From assembly GCA_006226595.1 (NCBI GenBank), contig SBGP01000114.1:1-52214 (forward strand): a stretch of DNA of 52,214 nucleotides, in the 5' to 3' direction. Below, one piece after another: positions 14,840 to 24,859 of this stretch. A model generated the notes under the pieces. It had not been told where the DNA came from and did no database searches. It saw only the letters and a program-made list of their open reading frames with translations. Numbering within the stretch: the stretch's first letter is position 1; every line of letters begins with the position of its first letter. The DNA is from Deltaproteobacteria bacterium (GTDB taxonomy: Bacteria; Myxococcota_A; UBA796; GCA-2862545). The translations under genes were made by a program, and so were the position numbers.

Positions 14840-17287
14840 CTACACGGAACGGGCGAGCCGAACACCGACGTAGCTGTAGCGGGTGCGCGGGTTGGCAGAG
14901 TCCCGTCGGGCCGAGCGCCCGTGGACCAGCGCACCGTTCCAGGAGCCGCCACGGAACACGCGGAGGTTCGACGCCTCGCTGGTATTCACCGCTCCCCTGC
15001 CCTCCACGATCGTCGGCCCGCTCTGGGCGTAGCCGTCGAGGCACCAGCACTTGCAGTTTCCGCCGAGCCCGCGAACCCCGTAGGGGCTGCAGTCGATCGG
15101 GTGCGAGTCGACCACCCGCGGCAGCACCTGGGGCGCATGCTCGCGACAGGAGGCCCAGCAGCCGTCGCCGAAGTCGCCCCATGGGAACAGGCGCCCATCC
15201 ACGCCACGGGCCGCCTTCTCCCACTCGAGCTCGGAGGGCAGCCGCCACGGCAGTTCATCGCGCTCCGCCCGCCACGCGGCGTACGCGGAGGCGCCGTACC
15301 AGTCGACCTGGATGATCGGCCACTGCGGGTCCCACATGTCGCCGTCCGCGTCCTCCACCAGGTGGAAGTGCCCACGCTCGTCGCGCCCGAGGAGCAGTGC
15401 GCCCTGCGACTCCTCGTGCTTGCCGGCCCGCTCGCGCGGCGCATGGGCGAGCGCTTCCTCCTCGCGCCCCTGGTCGACCAGATCGTCGAGGAAGGCGATG
15501 TACTGCGCGCAGGTCACGGCGAAGCGGTCGATCACGAAGCCGTCGAGCCACACCTCCGCGCGTGGCCCTGCGTTCGACGCGAGCTCGTCGCCCCCGCACA
15601 CGAACGGACCCGCAGGCACGTAGCACTCCCCCGGTCCGACGCTGCCGGCGGGCAGCAGACGCACCGCCTCCGACGCAGAGGCGCCGGGTGGGCGCGCGTC
15701 CCAGTGGTCCATGCGACCGATGTGCACCGGATAGCGGGCGGTCTCGAAGCCCGGGGCCCCGAGCTCGACCAGGTAGCTCCCCATGGGCAGCCGCAGCTCC
15801 GCGTGCGGGGTGAGCCCCAGCGAGCGCACGGGCTCCAGCACCAGGCGGCGGTGATGAACCACGTAGCGGAACAGCTCCGCGTGGGCGGGCGGATCGCTGT
15901 GCAGCGTCAGCCGCCCCTCGCCGCTGAGGTAATCCGTGTGGGTGCCGACGTCGTGGGCTTCGAGGAGGCGTGCGTAGCGGGCGGCGGCCGCCTCGTCCCT
16001 CGCGGCCTCGGCGGCTTCGTGCAGCTCGCGGTAGTGCTCGGCGAGCAGCTCGTGGGCCTCGACGACCTCTTCTTTCGCAAGGGCCGCCTGCAGGCGTCGG
16101 GTGAGCTCGACCTCCGCGACCTCCGCGTCGCGCTGTAGGCCCCGCGCCGCATCCTCGAGCGCCCAGCCCGGTGCCTTGTCCGACTCGCTCGCGTAGGGCG
16201 GCAGTCCCTCGAGGAGATCGGCGGCCTGGCGCTGCAGGGCCGCGGAGCGCGCGCGCAGCTCGCGGATCCGGGGCCGGATCGCGCGAGCCTCCTCGACCTG
16301 GTCGAGGGCCTCCTGCTTGCGACGGGAACCGTCGAGCCACGCTTCCACTGCGCGCACGAGCTCGCCGGCATTCGCGTAGCGACGTCCGATCTCGGTGTGC
16401 AGCGCGCGGTCGGCGATCCGGCGCAGCTCGGCGGGGATCGCGACGCCCGAGGGCGCGACCTCGGGGAGGGACGCGAGCGGCACCTCGGCGCGAATCGCGT
16501 CGAGCACCTCGCGCACGCCTCCGCGCCGGGGAGAGCGCCCCACGAGGATCTCGTACAGGATGCCGCCGAGGGCATAGACGTCGGAGTGCGGCCCGATGCG
16601 ATCGATCTGCCCGCGCGCCTGCTCGGGCGGCATGTACGCCGGCGTCCCGGTGACCGTGCCCGCCTGGGTCGTCTGCGCGCTGGTTGCCCGGACGGTGGTC
16701 ACCGTGTCCTCGGCGCCATCGACGACCTTGGCGACTCCCCAGTCCACGACGAGCACCTCGCCGTAGGCACCGAGCATGATGTTGTCCGGCTTGAGGTCGC
16801 GGTGGATCACGCCGCGATCGTGGGCGTAGGCCATCGCGTCACAGACCTGCCGAAACGCCGCGACCAGCCGGCGCAGGGTCCACTCCGTCGCGTGGGACCC
16901 GTGGAGCTCGCGGATCACCTCGGTGAGGGTGCGCCCCTCGATCTCCTTCATCGTGAAGTAGGCGTTGCCATCGCGCAGGGCGCCAATCTCGTGGACCGGC
17001 ACGATGCCCGGATGCGCCAGCTGGGCGGAGGTCTGGGCTTCGGCACGGAACAGGGCGAGGGCACGCGGAAGCTCCGCCAGCTCGGGCCGAAGGATCTTCA
17101 TCGCGATCACCCGGTTCAGCTGTGGATCGCGAACACGGCGCACGGTGGCCATGCCGCCCTTGCCGAGCAGCCCGAGGTCCTCGTAGGGACCGACGTCCGC
17201 GATCGCCGCGCGCCCAGGCCGGTCCTGGACATCGTCGAAGCTCGCCGGCGTCAGGGTTGCTCCCGCGGCATCCTCGTCGCCGCTCAC
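14840..17287 (-). CDS. Ser/Thr protein kinase fused to a formylglycine-generating-enzyme-like domain
   Basis: 815 residues. Kinase domain about 30-300: GLLGKGGMATV, catalytic Lys in IAMKIL, HRDLKPDN, VVDWGVAK (DWG instead of DFG), GTPAYMPPEQ and SDVYALGGILYE. Then an Arg/Glu/Ala-rich coiled-coil (about 315-440), a beta-rich PEGA-like stretch, and a C-terminal FGE/sulfatase-modifying domain (about 560-812: FVIDRFAVTCAQYIAFLDDL; LPSELEWEKAARG; FRGGSWN). The usual GNVWEW of this domain reads GNCKCWC. No membrane helix is seen. Start at GTG 17287 with GGGAGG 4 nt upstream. Such fusions are common in Myxococcota and Planctomycetes; the FGE part may be a binding domain. Confidence 0.9.
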   Translation of the reverse strand: MSGDEDAAGATLTPASFDDVQDRPGRAAIADVGPYEDLGLLGKGGMATVRRVRDPQLNRVIAMKILRPELAELPRALALFRAEAQTSAQLAHPGIVPVHEIGALRDGNAYFTMKEIEGRTLTEVIRELHGSHATEWTLRRLVAAFRQVCDAMAYAHDRGVIHRDLKPDNIMLGAYGEVLVVDWGVAKVVDGAEDTVTTVRATSAQTTQAGTVTGTPAYMPPEQARGQIDRIGPHSDVYALGGILYEILVGRSPRRGGVREVLDAIRAEVPLASLPEVAPSGVAIPAELRRIADRALHTEIGRRYANAGELVRAVEAWLDGSRRKQEALDQVEEARAIRPRIRELRARSAALQRQAADLLEGLPPYASESDKAPGWALEDAARGLQRDAEVAEVELTRRLQAALAKEEVVEAHELLAEHYRELHEAAEAARDEAAAARYARLLEAHDVGTHTDYLSGEGRLTLHSDPPAHAELFRYVVHHRRLVLEPVRSLGLTPHAELRLPMGSYLVELGAPGFETARYPVHIGRMDHWDARPPGASASEAVRLLPAGSVGPGECYVPAGPFVCGGDELASNAGPRAEVWLDGFVIDRFAVTCAQYIAFLDDLVDQGREEEALAHAPRERAGKHEESQGALLLGRDERGHFHLVEDADGDMWDPQWPIIQVDWYGASAYAAWRAERDELPWRLPSELEWEKAARGVDGRLFPWGDFGDGCWASCREHAPQVLPRVVDSHPIDCSPYGVRGLGGNCKCWCLDGYAQSGPTIVEGRGAVNTSEASNLRVFRGGSWNGALVHGRSARRDSANPRTRYSYVGVRLARSV

Positions 17288-17384
17288 GCGTCCTCCCTGG
17301 TTTCTCGCGGAACGACGTGCCGCGACCGCGTCATTGTGCCATGATCGAGAGTGCCGTCCGGGGGGGCGGCACGACAGGAGGGGT

Positions 17385-18818
17385 ATGCAGGGGGTTCTCG
17401 CCATCTGGCTGGGCCTGTGCGGCGTCGCGCGCGCAGAGGGCCCGCTCGACGGACTGGTCGTCTACCTGTCCGCTGGCCACGGCTACGTCGCGCACGACCG
17501 CGGCGAAGGCTGGCAGCGCCCCGTTTCCCACGGCCTGCTCGAAGACACCTGGACCGCCCGCTTCGTCACCCGCGAGCTCGTGCCCGCCCTCGAGCGCTCC
17601 GGCGCTACCGTGCTCACCGCCCGAGAGCGCGATCCCCACCGCGAGCGCGTCGTCGTCGACGACCTCGACCCCGGCTTCACCGGCGTCGGAGAGGCGCGAG
17701 ACGGCCACACCCTGGTCGAGCCGGGCGCAGCCTGGACGCTGGGCGCCCCGCACTCCGGGACCTGGCAGCTCTACGCCCGCTGGAAGGCGGACGAGACCCA
17801 CGCCTCGCAGGCGACCTACACGGTCCACACGCCGAGCGGGACCACGACCCACACCGTCGACCAACGCCACCACGGCGACGAGTGGTGGCCGCTGAGCCGC
17901 CTCGACCTCGATGCCGGCGACTGGGTCAAGGTCACGCTCGACGGCGAGGGCCCGCTCAGTGCCGACGCCATCCGCCTCGGCGGCGGGAGCTACACGGTGA
18001 CCACCAAGGAGGGCGAACTTCGCCAGGTCCGAGCCTGGGAAGCCGCCTCCATCCACCACTTCGCCGCCGAGGGTGTGCCCGAGGACGTGTGGTCGGTGCC
18101 GGGTGGCGGCGTCGCCGGTGACGCCTCGGCCCGGGCGCGCTGGGCCGAGTGGAGCCACCCCGAAGACGAAGAGGCCGTGTACCTCTCGATTCACACGGAC
18201 GCCGGTGGCGGCACGGGCACGACGGCCTTCGTCCGGCGGCGCTGCTCGACCTGCGACGAGCGCTCCGTTCGCTCGACCGCACTCGCCGATGCCCTGCGAA
18301 CCGAGCTCGTCGACGCCGTCCGCCGCGATCACGCGCCAGAGTGGCAAGATCGCGGCACCCGCGGCGCACACTTCGCCGAGGTGAGCGACGAGCTCAACCC
18401 TTCGCTCCCCGCGGTGCTGCTCGAACTGGGCTTTCACGACCATCCCGAGGACGCCGCGCAACTTGCTGATCCGGCATTTCAAGCCACGGTCGCCGACGCT
18501 CTCGTCCGCGGACTCGTGACATGGCGTTCACCCGCTGCCGAAGCGCCTCCTGGGCCCGTCGCCGAGGTCCGGTGGCGTGACGAAAGCTTGACCTGGCAAC
18601 CCTCGGCCGCCAAGACCGCCGGCGAAGCGGATCAATGGCGGGTTCGCGCCCGTTTCGGCGCCGCCAGGTGGACCGACCTCGGCACCACCGACCAGGCAAG
18701 CTTCCAGGTGCCCGAAGATGCCGTAGAGATCGAGATCTCCGCCATCGGGCCGGGAGGCGAGGGACGCCCCATCCGTCTGGAACGTGCAGAACCTGCCGTT
18801 GCGGAGGGCGGAAGCTGA
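17385..18818 (+). CDS. Exported N-acetylmuramoyl-L-alanine amidase with golvesin-like insert
   Basis: 477 residues with a signal peptide (to about ARA17). Amidase_3 elements: first zinc ligand in YLSAGHGYVAHD, second in YLSIHTDAGG, catalytic Glu in AVLLELGFHDHPED. Between the first and second parts (about 118-210) lies a beta-rich golvesin/Xly-type domain (SGTWQLYARW, HTVDQRHHGDEWWPL, WVKVTLDG). A C-terminal beta domain follows residue 395. Expected to cut the amide bond between muramic acid and the stem peptide, in wall remodelling or lysis of other cells. AGGAGG lies 3 nt before the ATG. Divergent from the kinase-FGE gene. Confidence 0.85.
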   Translation: MQGVLAIWLGLCGVARAEGPLDGLVVYLSAGHGYVAHDRGEGWQRPVSHGLLEDTWTARFVTRELVPALERSGATVLTARERDPHRERVVVDDLDPGFTGVGEARDGHTLVEPGAAWTLGAPHSGTWQLYARWKADETHASQATYTVHTPSGTTTHTVDQRHHGDEWWPLSRLDLDAGDWVKVTLDGEGPLSADAIRLGGGSYTVTTKEGELRQVRAWEAASIHHFAAEGVPEDVWSVPGGGVAGDASARARWAEWSHPEDEEAVYLSIHTDAGGGTGTTAFVRRRCSTCDERSVRSTALADALRTELVDAVRRDHAPEWQDRGTRGAHFAEVSDELNPSLPAVLLELGFHDHPEDAAQLADPAFQATVADALVRGLVTWRSPAAEAPPGPVAEVRWRDESLTWQPSAAKTAGEADQWRVRARFGAARWTDLGTTDQASFQVPEDAVEIEISAIGPGGEGRPIRLERAEPAVAEGGS

Positions 18819-18899
18819 GGGCACAGTTGCCCACCTCAGGCGGGCTGAGTCGCAGATTCGCCTGAATCACGCTATGTTCGACGTTCTCGGGAGATCCCC

Positions 18900-19808
18900 A
18901 TGCGCGTTCACGCCCTTCCGCTCCTCGCCGCTCTCGGTGCCATCACGGTGCTCTCCGCTTGCGGAAGTGGTTCGTTCGACGTCACCGACGACACCACCGT
19001 CGAGACCGACACCGACACCGACGCCGATGCGGACGCCGACACGGACGCCGACACCGACAGTGATACCGACGCAGACGTCGAGCCGGGCACGGTGATCACC
19101 GCCGCCGACTGCACCGAGACGTGCAGCGACTGGTGCGAGGTCCACCCGGTCACCGGCTCGACCTGCCTCACCGAGTGCCACCCCGACCGCCAGACCAACG
19201 TCGGCCTGTGCTGCCCCGTCGGTACCAAGGCTGTCGGCGACACCTGCCCCCTGCCGGATCTCTCGGTCGACGGCGCGGACCTGCGCAACAGCCTGTCGAT
19301 CAGCACCATGCGCGAGAGCGACCGCGAGTACCGCTGCGCGCTCGAAGAGGGCTGCCTCAACGGCACTGGCGACCGCCGCCTGATCCGCTTCGACACCACC
19401 ACGCCGAACACCGGTGTGGGCGACATGCACGTCGGCGACCCGAACCAGGCCACCGACCTGTTCGACACCCAGACCTGCCACGGCCACGACCACTTCGACA
19501 GCTACGCCTGGTACGAGATCAGCGGCAACAACCTGAACGGCGTGACCACCGGCCGCAAGCAGGCCTTCTGCCTGATGGACTTCACCAACTGGGGCTCGAA
19601 CTCCCCCGGCCGCTACGACTGCGGCAACCAGGGCATCCAGGCCGGCTGGGCCGACACCTACTACTCGGGCCTGCCCTGCCAGTACATCGACATCACCGAT
19701 GTGCCGTCCGGCGAGTACACCCTCAGCGTGCACGTGAACTACGAGAGCGTGATCGCGGAGAGCGACTACTCGAACAACATCACCGAGGTCACGGTCAACA
19801 TTCCGTAG
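18900..19808 (+). CDS. Lysyl-oxidase-like copper lipoprotein
   Basis: 302 residues: lipoprotein signal (ITVLSAC, Cys21), Asp/Thr/Ala linker (36-60), a Cys-rich stretch (71-116), then a lysyl oxidase domain (about 118-302). The copper motif CHGHDHFDSY gives His194, 196 and 198. GRKQAFCLMD gives Lys220, and ADTYYSGLPCQYIDITDVPSG gives Tyr254, at the spacing of the Lys and Tyr that form the lysine tyrosylquinone cofactor in animal LOX. AESDYSNN matches the conserved end. The family deaminates peptidyl lysine to allysine for cross-linking. Single gene followed by a clear terminator. The substrate in this organism is unknown. Confidence 0.87.
   Translation: MRVHALPLLAALGAITVLSACGSGSFDVTDDTTVETDTDTDADADADTDADTDSDTDADVEPGTVITAADCTETCSDWCEVHPVTGSTCLTECHPDRQTNVGLCCPVGTKAVGDTCPLPDLSVDGADLRNSLSISTMRESDREYRCALEEGCLNGTGDRRLIRFDTTTPNTGVGDMHVGDPNQATDLFDTQTCHGHDHFDSYAWYEISGNNLNGVTTGRKQAFCLMDFTNWGSNSPGRYDCGNQGIQAGWADTYYSGLPCQYIDITDVPSGEYTLSVHVNYESVIAESDYSNNITEVTVNIP
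19005..19077 (+). repeat. Asp/Thr/Ala-encoding hexanucleotide tract
   Basis: Degenerate tandem repeats of GAC-ACC/GCC-type codon pairs encoding alternating Asp with Thr, Ala or Ser (residues 36-60 of the lysyl-oxidase-like lipoprotein). It acts as a flexible acidic spacer between the lipid anchor and the enzyme domain. Confidence 0.8.
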
Positions 19809-19829
19809 GCCGCACCGCGATGACCCCGA

Positions 19830-19864
19830 GGGCTCGGCAAGAATGCCGGGCCCTTCGTGTTTTT
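19830..19864 (+). terminator. Rho-independent terminator of the lysyl-oxidase-like gene
   Basis: Stem GGGCTCGGCA (19830-19839), loop AGAA, TGCCGGGCCC (19844-19853; one G-T wobble), followed by TTCGTGTTTTT. Located 20 nt after the stop codon. Confidence 0.85.
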
Positions 19865-19958
19865 CGGGCCGCGATCGCTCAACCGCGCGCCTTTGGCATT
19901 CCCGGTCGCGAAAGCTCCGGAGGCGGGCTATTGGGCCAGTCGCTCCGGAGTCCGTCAC

Positions 19959-21614
19959 ATGGGTAAGCACGAGAAGTTCCAGCCTATCGAGTCCTTCGAG
20001 ACCCACCCCGACCGGTACAAGCACTGGAAGCTGTCGATCGACGGCGCCATCGCGACCCTGGCTCTCTGCATCGAAGAGACCAACGGCATGCGCGACGACT
20101 ACCTGCTCAAGCTGAACAGCTACGACGTGGGCGTCGACATCGAGCTGCGCGACGCGGTCGAGCGCCTGCGCTTCGAGCACCCGCAGGTCACCGCGGTGGT
20201 CGTGACCTCGGACCTGCCGCGCATCTTCTGCGCCGGCGCGAACATCAAGATGCTCGCGACCTCGACCCACGGCTTCAAGGTGAACTTCTGCAAGTACACC
20301 AACGAGACCCGTGGCGGCCTCGAAGAGGCGTCCCGCGAGTGCGGCATCACCTTCATCGCCGCGTGCAACGGCACCGCGTCCGGCGGCGGCTACGAGCTCG
20401 CCGAGGCCTGTGACGAGATCTATCTGATCGACGACGGCTCCTCCGCGGTCAGCCTGCCCGAGGTTCCCCTCCTCGGCGTGCTTCCGGGCACCGGCGGCCT
20501 GACCCGCCTCGTCGACAAGCGCAAGGTTCGCCGCGACATCGCCGACGTCTTCTGCACCAAGGCCGAGGGCTTCCGCGCCCGCGACGCGGTGAAGTACCAC
20601 ATCGTCGACGGCAGCTTCCCCCGCTCCAAGTGGGACGACGGCATCGCCAAGAAGGCCGAGGAGGCCGCGGCCCGTCACGGTGCTCGCGCCGAGAGCGGCG
20701 TGGTGCTCACCCCGCTCACCGTCGAGGTCGGCGAGAACACCCGCAGCTACCAGAGCGTGGACCTCTCCTTCGACCCCGAGACCCGCGTCGCCACGATCAC
20801 GGTGAAGGCCCCCACCGAGCCCGCGCCCGCCGACGCCGCCGCGCTCATGGCCGAGGGTGCCAACAGCTGGTCCTTCCGCGTGTGGCGCGAGCTGCACGAC
20901 GCGCTGCTCCACCTGCGCTTCAACCACCCGACCGTCGGCCTGATCCTGTTCAAGACCGAGGGCGACGCCGACGCCGTGCTCGCGCACGACGCCGTGGTGC
21001 TCGGCAACCAGGACGACTGGTACGCCTCCGAGGTGCGCCGCTTCCAGGCCCGCGTGCTTCGCGCCGTCGACAACACCTCCCGCAGCATGTTCGCGCTCAT
21101 CGAGGAGGGCAGCTGCTTCGTGGGCTCGCTGTTCGAGCTGACCCTCGCCTGTGACCGCAGCTACATGCTCGAGGACGAGGACGGCGAGGTCGCCATCCGC
21201 GTGACCGAAGCCAGCGCCGGCGCGTACCCCATGGCCACGGGCATGACCCGCCTCACCTGCCGCTTCCAGCTCGAGCCCGAGCTGGTGACCCAGGCCCTCG
21301 AGCACGGCGCCGCCATCGACGCGCCCGAGGCCTTCGACATGGGTCTCGTGACCCTCGCCCCCGACGACATCGACTGGGAGGACGAGGTCCGCATCGCGAT
21401 CGAGGAGCGGGCCAGCCTGTCCCCTGACGCGCTCACCGGCATGGAGCAGAACCTGCGCTTCGTCGGCCCCGAGAACGCGGACTGCAAGGTCTACGGCCGG
21501 CTCTCGGCCTGGCAGAACTGGATCTTCCAGCGCCCCAACGCCGTCGGCGACGAGGGCGCACTGACCCTGTTCGGTCACCCCGAGCGCCCGAGCTTCGACT
21601 GGCGCCGCACCTGA
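19959..21614 (+). CDS. boxC: Benzoyl-CoA-dihydrodiol lyase (2,3-epoxybenzoyl-CoA dihydrolase)
   Basis: 551 residues, close to the usual 550-560 of BoxC, an unusually long crotonase-superfamily enzyme. Two crotonase-like halves are seen: about 40-270 (LPRIFCAGANIKML; CNGTASGGGYELAEACDEI; GVLPGTGGLTRL) and about 290-540 (FNHPTVGLILFK; IEEGSCFVGSLFELTLACDRSYM). The enzyme opens the ring of 2,3-epoxybenzoyl-CoA hydrolytically, giving 3,4-dehydroadipyl-CoA semialdehyde and formate. ATG at 19959 with GGAG 8 nt upstream. Ends in a strong terminator, so it is transcribed apart from boxB. Confidence 0.9.
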   Translation: MGKHEKFQPIESFETHPDRYKHWKLSIDGAIATLALCIEETNGMRDDYLLKLNSYDVGVDIELRDAVERLRFEHPQVTAVVVTSDLPRIFCAGANIKMLATSTHGFKVNFCKYTNETRGGLEEASRECGITFIAACNGTASGGGYELAEACDEIYLIDDGSSAVSLPEVPLLGVLPGTGGLTRLVDKRKVRRDIADVFCTKAEGFRARDAVKYHIVDGSFPRSKWDDGIAKKAEEAAARHGARAESGVVLTPLTVEVGENTRSYQSVDLSFDPETRVATITVKAPTEPAPADAAALMAEGANSWSFRVWRELHDALLHLRFNHPTVGLILFKTEGDADAVLAHDAVVLGNQDDWYASEVRRFQARVLRAVDNTSRSMFALIEEGSCFVGSLFELTLACDRSYMLEDEDGEVAIRVTEASAGAYPMATGMTRLTCRFQLEPELVTQALEHGAAIDAPEAFDMGLVTLAPDDIDWEDEVRIAIEERASLSPDALTGMEQNLRFVGPENADCKVYGRLSAWQNWIFQRPNAVGDEGALTLFGHPERPSFDWRRT

Positions 21615-21636
21615 TCGACGTCCCCGCTCGCACGAA

Positions 21637-21664
21637 GACCCACCAGTCTCCTGGTGGGTCTTTT
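21637..21664 (+). terminator. Rho-independent terminator after boxC
   Basis: Perfect 10-bp stem GACCCACCAG (21637-21646), loop TCTC, CTGGTGGGTC (21651-21660), then TTTT. The left arm recurs at 21703-21712. Confidence 0.93.
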
Positions 21665-21743
21665 CGTCTGGCGGCCGCGGTCCGATCCCCCAACGAAAGA
21701 GAGACCCACCAGCCACAGTGAGTCTCTCCGGTCTGAGGATTCC

Positions 21744-21830
21744 GCCTGGCCTGAGCCAGGCGAAGGCACCCCTCCGACACACCCGCCGTGCGCGTGTGCC
21801 ACACCCGACGCCGCCTCCCCCGAGGCGACG
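21744..21830. other. Two hairpins between convergent boxC and V4R-like genes
   Basis: GCCTGGC-CTGA-GCCAGGC (21744-21761) is a perfect 7-bp stem. A GC-rich near-palindrome around 21809-21830 (CCGCCTC, CCCC, GAGGCGA) follows. On the minus strand these lie just past the stop of the V4R-like gene and may end its transcription, but neither has a T-tract. Confidence 0.35.
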
Positions 21831-21845
21831 CCTGGCCTTCGTTCG

Positions 21846-22340
21846 CTAGATCAGCGACCGGAACTCGAACACGTCGTTCTCGGCGCCGCGCCAGCGGGAC
21901 TCGACGTGCTTGCCCTTGATCTTGCGCCCCGTCAGCGCCTCCAGCGCGCCCTGCACCGCGCCCAGGGTGAAGGTGCACGTCCGCGTCGAGCCCATGGGCT
22001 CACCCGCCATGCACACGGTGTCGGACACGATCACGCGGATGAAGTCGCCGTCCTCCTCGATCCCATCCACGTTGCACAGGCGCGTGCCTTCCTTGCCCAG
22101 CGCCGCGTGCATGCGGGAGGCCGCGAACTGCAGGTCGTCCCCACGGCCGGTCAGGCCCAGGCTCGCGACGAGGTTGCGACCGCGCTTGCGGCCCGCCGAG
22201 ACGAGCGCGACCTTGGCAGCGCGCTCTCCGAGAGCCTCTTCGACACCGACGACCACGGCCTTGAAGCACACGATACTGCTGAACTCCCCGAGCTGGGGGC
22301 GAAGTTCCGAGTTCTTGTCGATGGCAGGTACTGCGCTCAT
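21846..22340 (-). CDS. Small V4R-like (hydrocarbon-binding) domain protein
   Basis: 164 residues. The C-terminal part, CTFTLGAVQGALEALTGRKIKG and on, has the pattern of the V4R (4-vinyl reductase) ligand-binding domain found in bacteriochlorophyll synthesis proteins and in aromatic-sensing regulators such as DmpR/XylR, though the usual late Cys residues are not all present. No DNA-binding domain, signal peptide or membrane helix. Start at ATG 22340 has GGAG 6 nt upstream; the longer reading frame back to 22523 has no support. Wedged between boxC and boxB, it might bind an aromatic or CoA intermediate, but this is inference and the family call is tentative. Confidence 0.55.
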   Translation of the reverse strand: MSAVPAIDKNSELRPQLGEFSSIVCFKAVVVGVEEALGERAAKVALVSAGRKRGRNLVASLGLTGRGDDLQFAASRMHAALGKEGTRLCNVDGIEEDGDFIRVIVSDTVCMAGEPMGSTRTCTFTLGAVQGALEALTGRKIKGKHVESRWRGAENDVFEFRSLI

Positions 22341-22793
22341 GACGAGCTCCAGATGGTGTTGAGAGTGCCGGGTGGCTCCGCACAGTCGAGGCACGCAGAA
22401 TCGCGCGTCCCACCAGATGGTTCGGTTCCCCGTCCTCTTTCCGGAAGACCCCTCTCGCCGGATAGTCAACACATTAGACGCGACACAATTTTCTGGAAAT
22501 CGGGTTCGCGAGGATTGATGCACTCGTAGTTGTCCCCAGCGAGCCCTCGGGGAAAACCTGATCCAGGGCCGACGGGCTCACCGGGCTCCCTCCCGATCGC
22601 GGCGGGTGTTGAATTCGCGTCCGCGAGTCCGCGACGTGAGGTTCCACCGGTCCCTGGCTGCCCCCTGTGAGCCTCGCGCGAACCGCAGCCGGCCGTTGCA
22701 CGGACAGTCGATGAGGACGGCATGCGATGCGCGCTCAGACGAGCTACAACGCCTTTCTCGGCCGCCCCACCGGTCTCCACCCGCGGAGGACAC
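22341..22793. other. 453-bp intergenic region between the V4R-like gene and boxB
   Basis: Divergent upstream region of both genes, so it must hold at least one promoter. A locally AT-rich patch (about 22466-22500) sits in otherwise GC-rich DNA. I see no tRNA, clear riboswitch or convincing -35/-10 pair. A good GGAGG stands 4 nt before the boxB ATG. The short open frames here are not convincing genes. Confidence 0.6.
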
Positions 22794-24205
<1,412 letters not shown>

Positions 24206-24206
<1 letters not shown>

Positions 24207-24859
24207 TGCGCGTGCTCTCCCACCTGGGAGGCCTCGCGCTGGCCGTCGCCCTGTCCAGCCCTGCGCACGCTGCCCCGCAGAAGCGCGGCTGGGAGGGCAC
24301 GCCCTACTTCGCGCCGATCCTCTCCGGCGGCGGCGTGCTCGTGAACGGGCAGACCGTCGTCCAGACCCAGATCGGCGGTGAGGTGGGCTACCGCTACCGC
24401 TACCGCAAGCCCCGACCGCACGTGGTGGGGCGAACCCGCGCGCGCGCCGTGGGCATCTATGCGACGACCGGCTCGCTCGGAGCCGATGTGCGCCTCGGAT
24501 CGTTCATGGGCCCCGACTGGAAGGTCGTGCAGCTACTCCACGGGCCCGACTTCTGGTTCGATGTGTATGGGAGCCCTCGTGCACCCGACTACCACTTGCC
24601 CCCGACCGTCGGGGTGGACCTCCTGAACCAGGTCACCGTGCGCATCATTCAGGGACAACTCAACTGGGTCACCGCCGTCTCGCCGGGCTGGGTGAGCAAT
24701 CGCCAGCGGCGTGCGCCACAGCTGGGGCCCTTCCACACGATGACCGCGCGAACGGCGATGGTGCTGCGCACCGACTTCGGCACCCTGCAGCTCGGCGTCC
24801 AGCGCCAGTGGACCAGCGCCGGCCCGGTGAACGGGCTGATCCTCTCGGGGTCGCTGTGA
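24206..24859 (+). CDS. Exported, probably outer-membrane beta-structured protein
   Basis: 217 residues with a signal peptide (ALAVALSSPAHA, cleavage near 24). The rest is rich in alternating aromatic/Gly strands (GGEVGYRYRYRKPRP; LGADVRLGSFMG; GTLQLGVQRQW), as in small outer-membrane barrels. No family recognised. It starts within the boxB stop (TGATG) and ends overlapping the amidohydrolase start (GTGA), so all three are translated from one message. A role in uptake of the aromatic substrate is possible but unproven. Confidence 0.6.

Noticed and set aside
18867-21782. 971-codon open frame on the minus strand
   Set aside because: It is antisense to the lysyl-oxidase-like gene, terminator and boxC, all of which have clear domains. 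Long antisense frames are expected in DNA of this GC content, and the translation has low-complexity Val/Gly stretches from the repeat tract.
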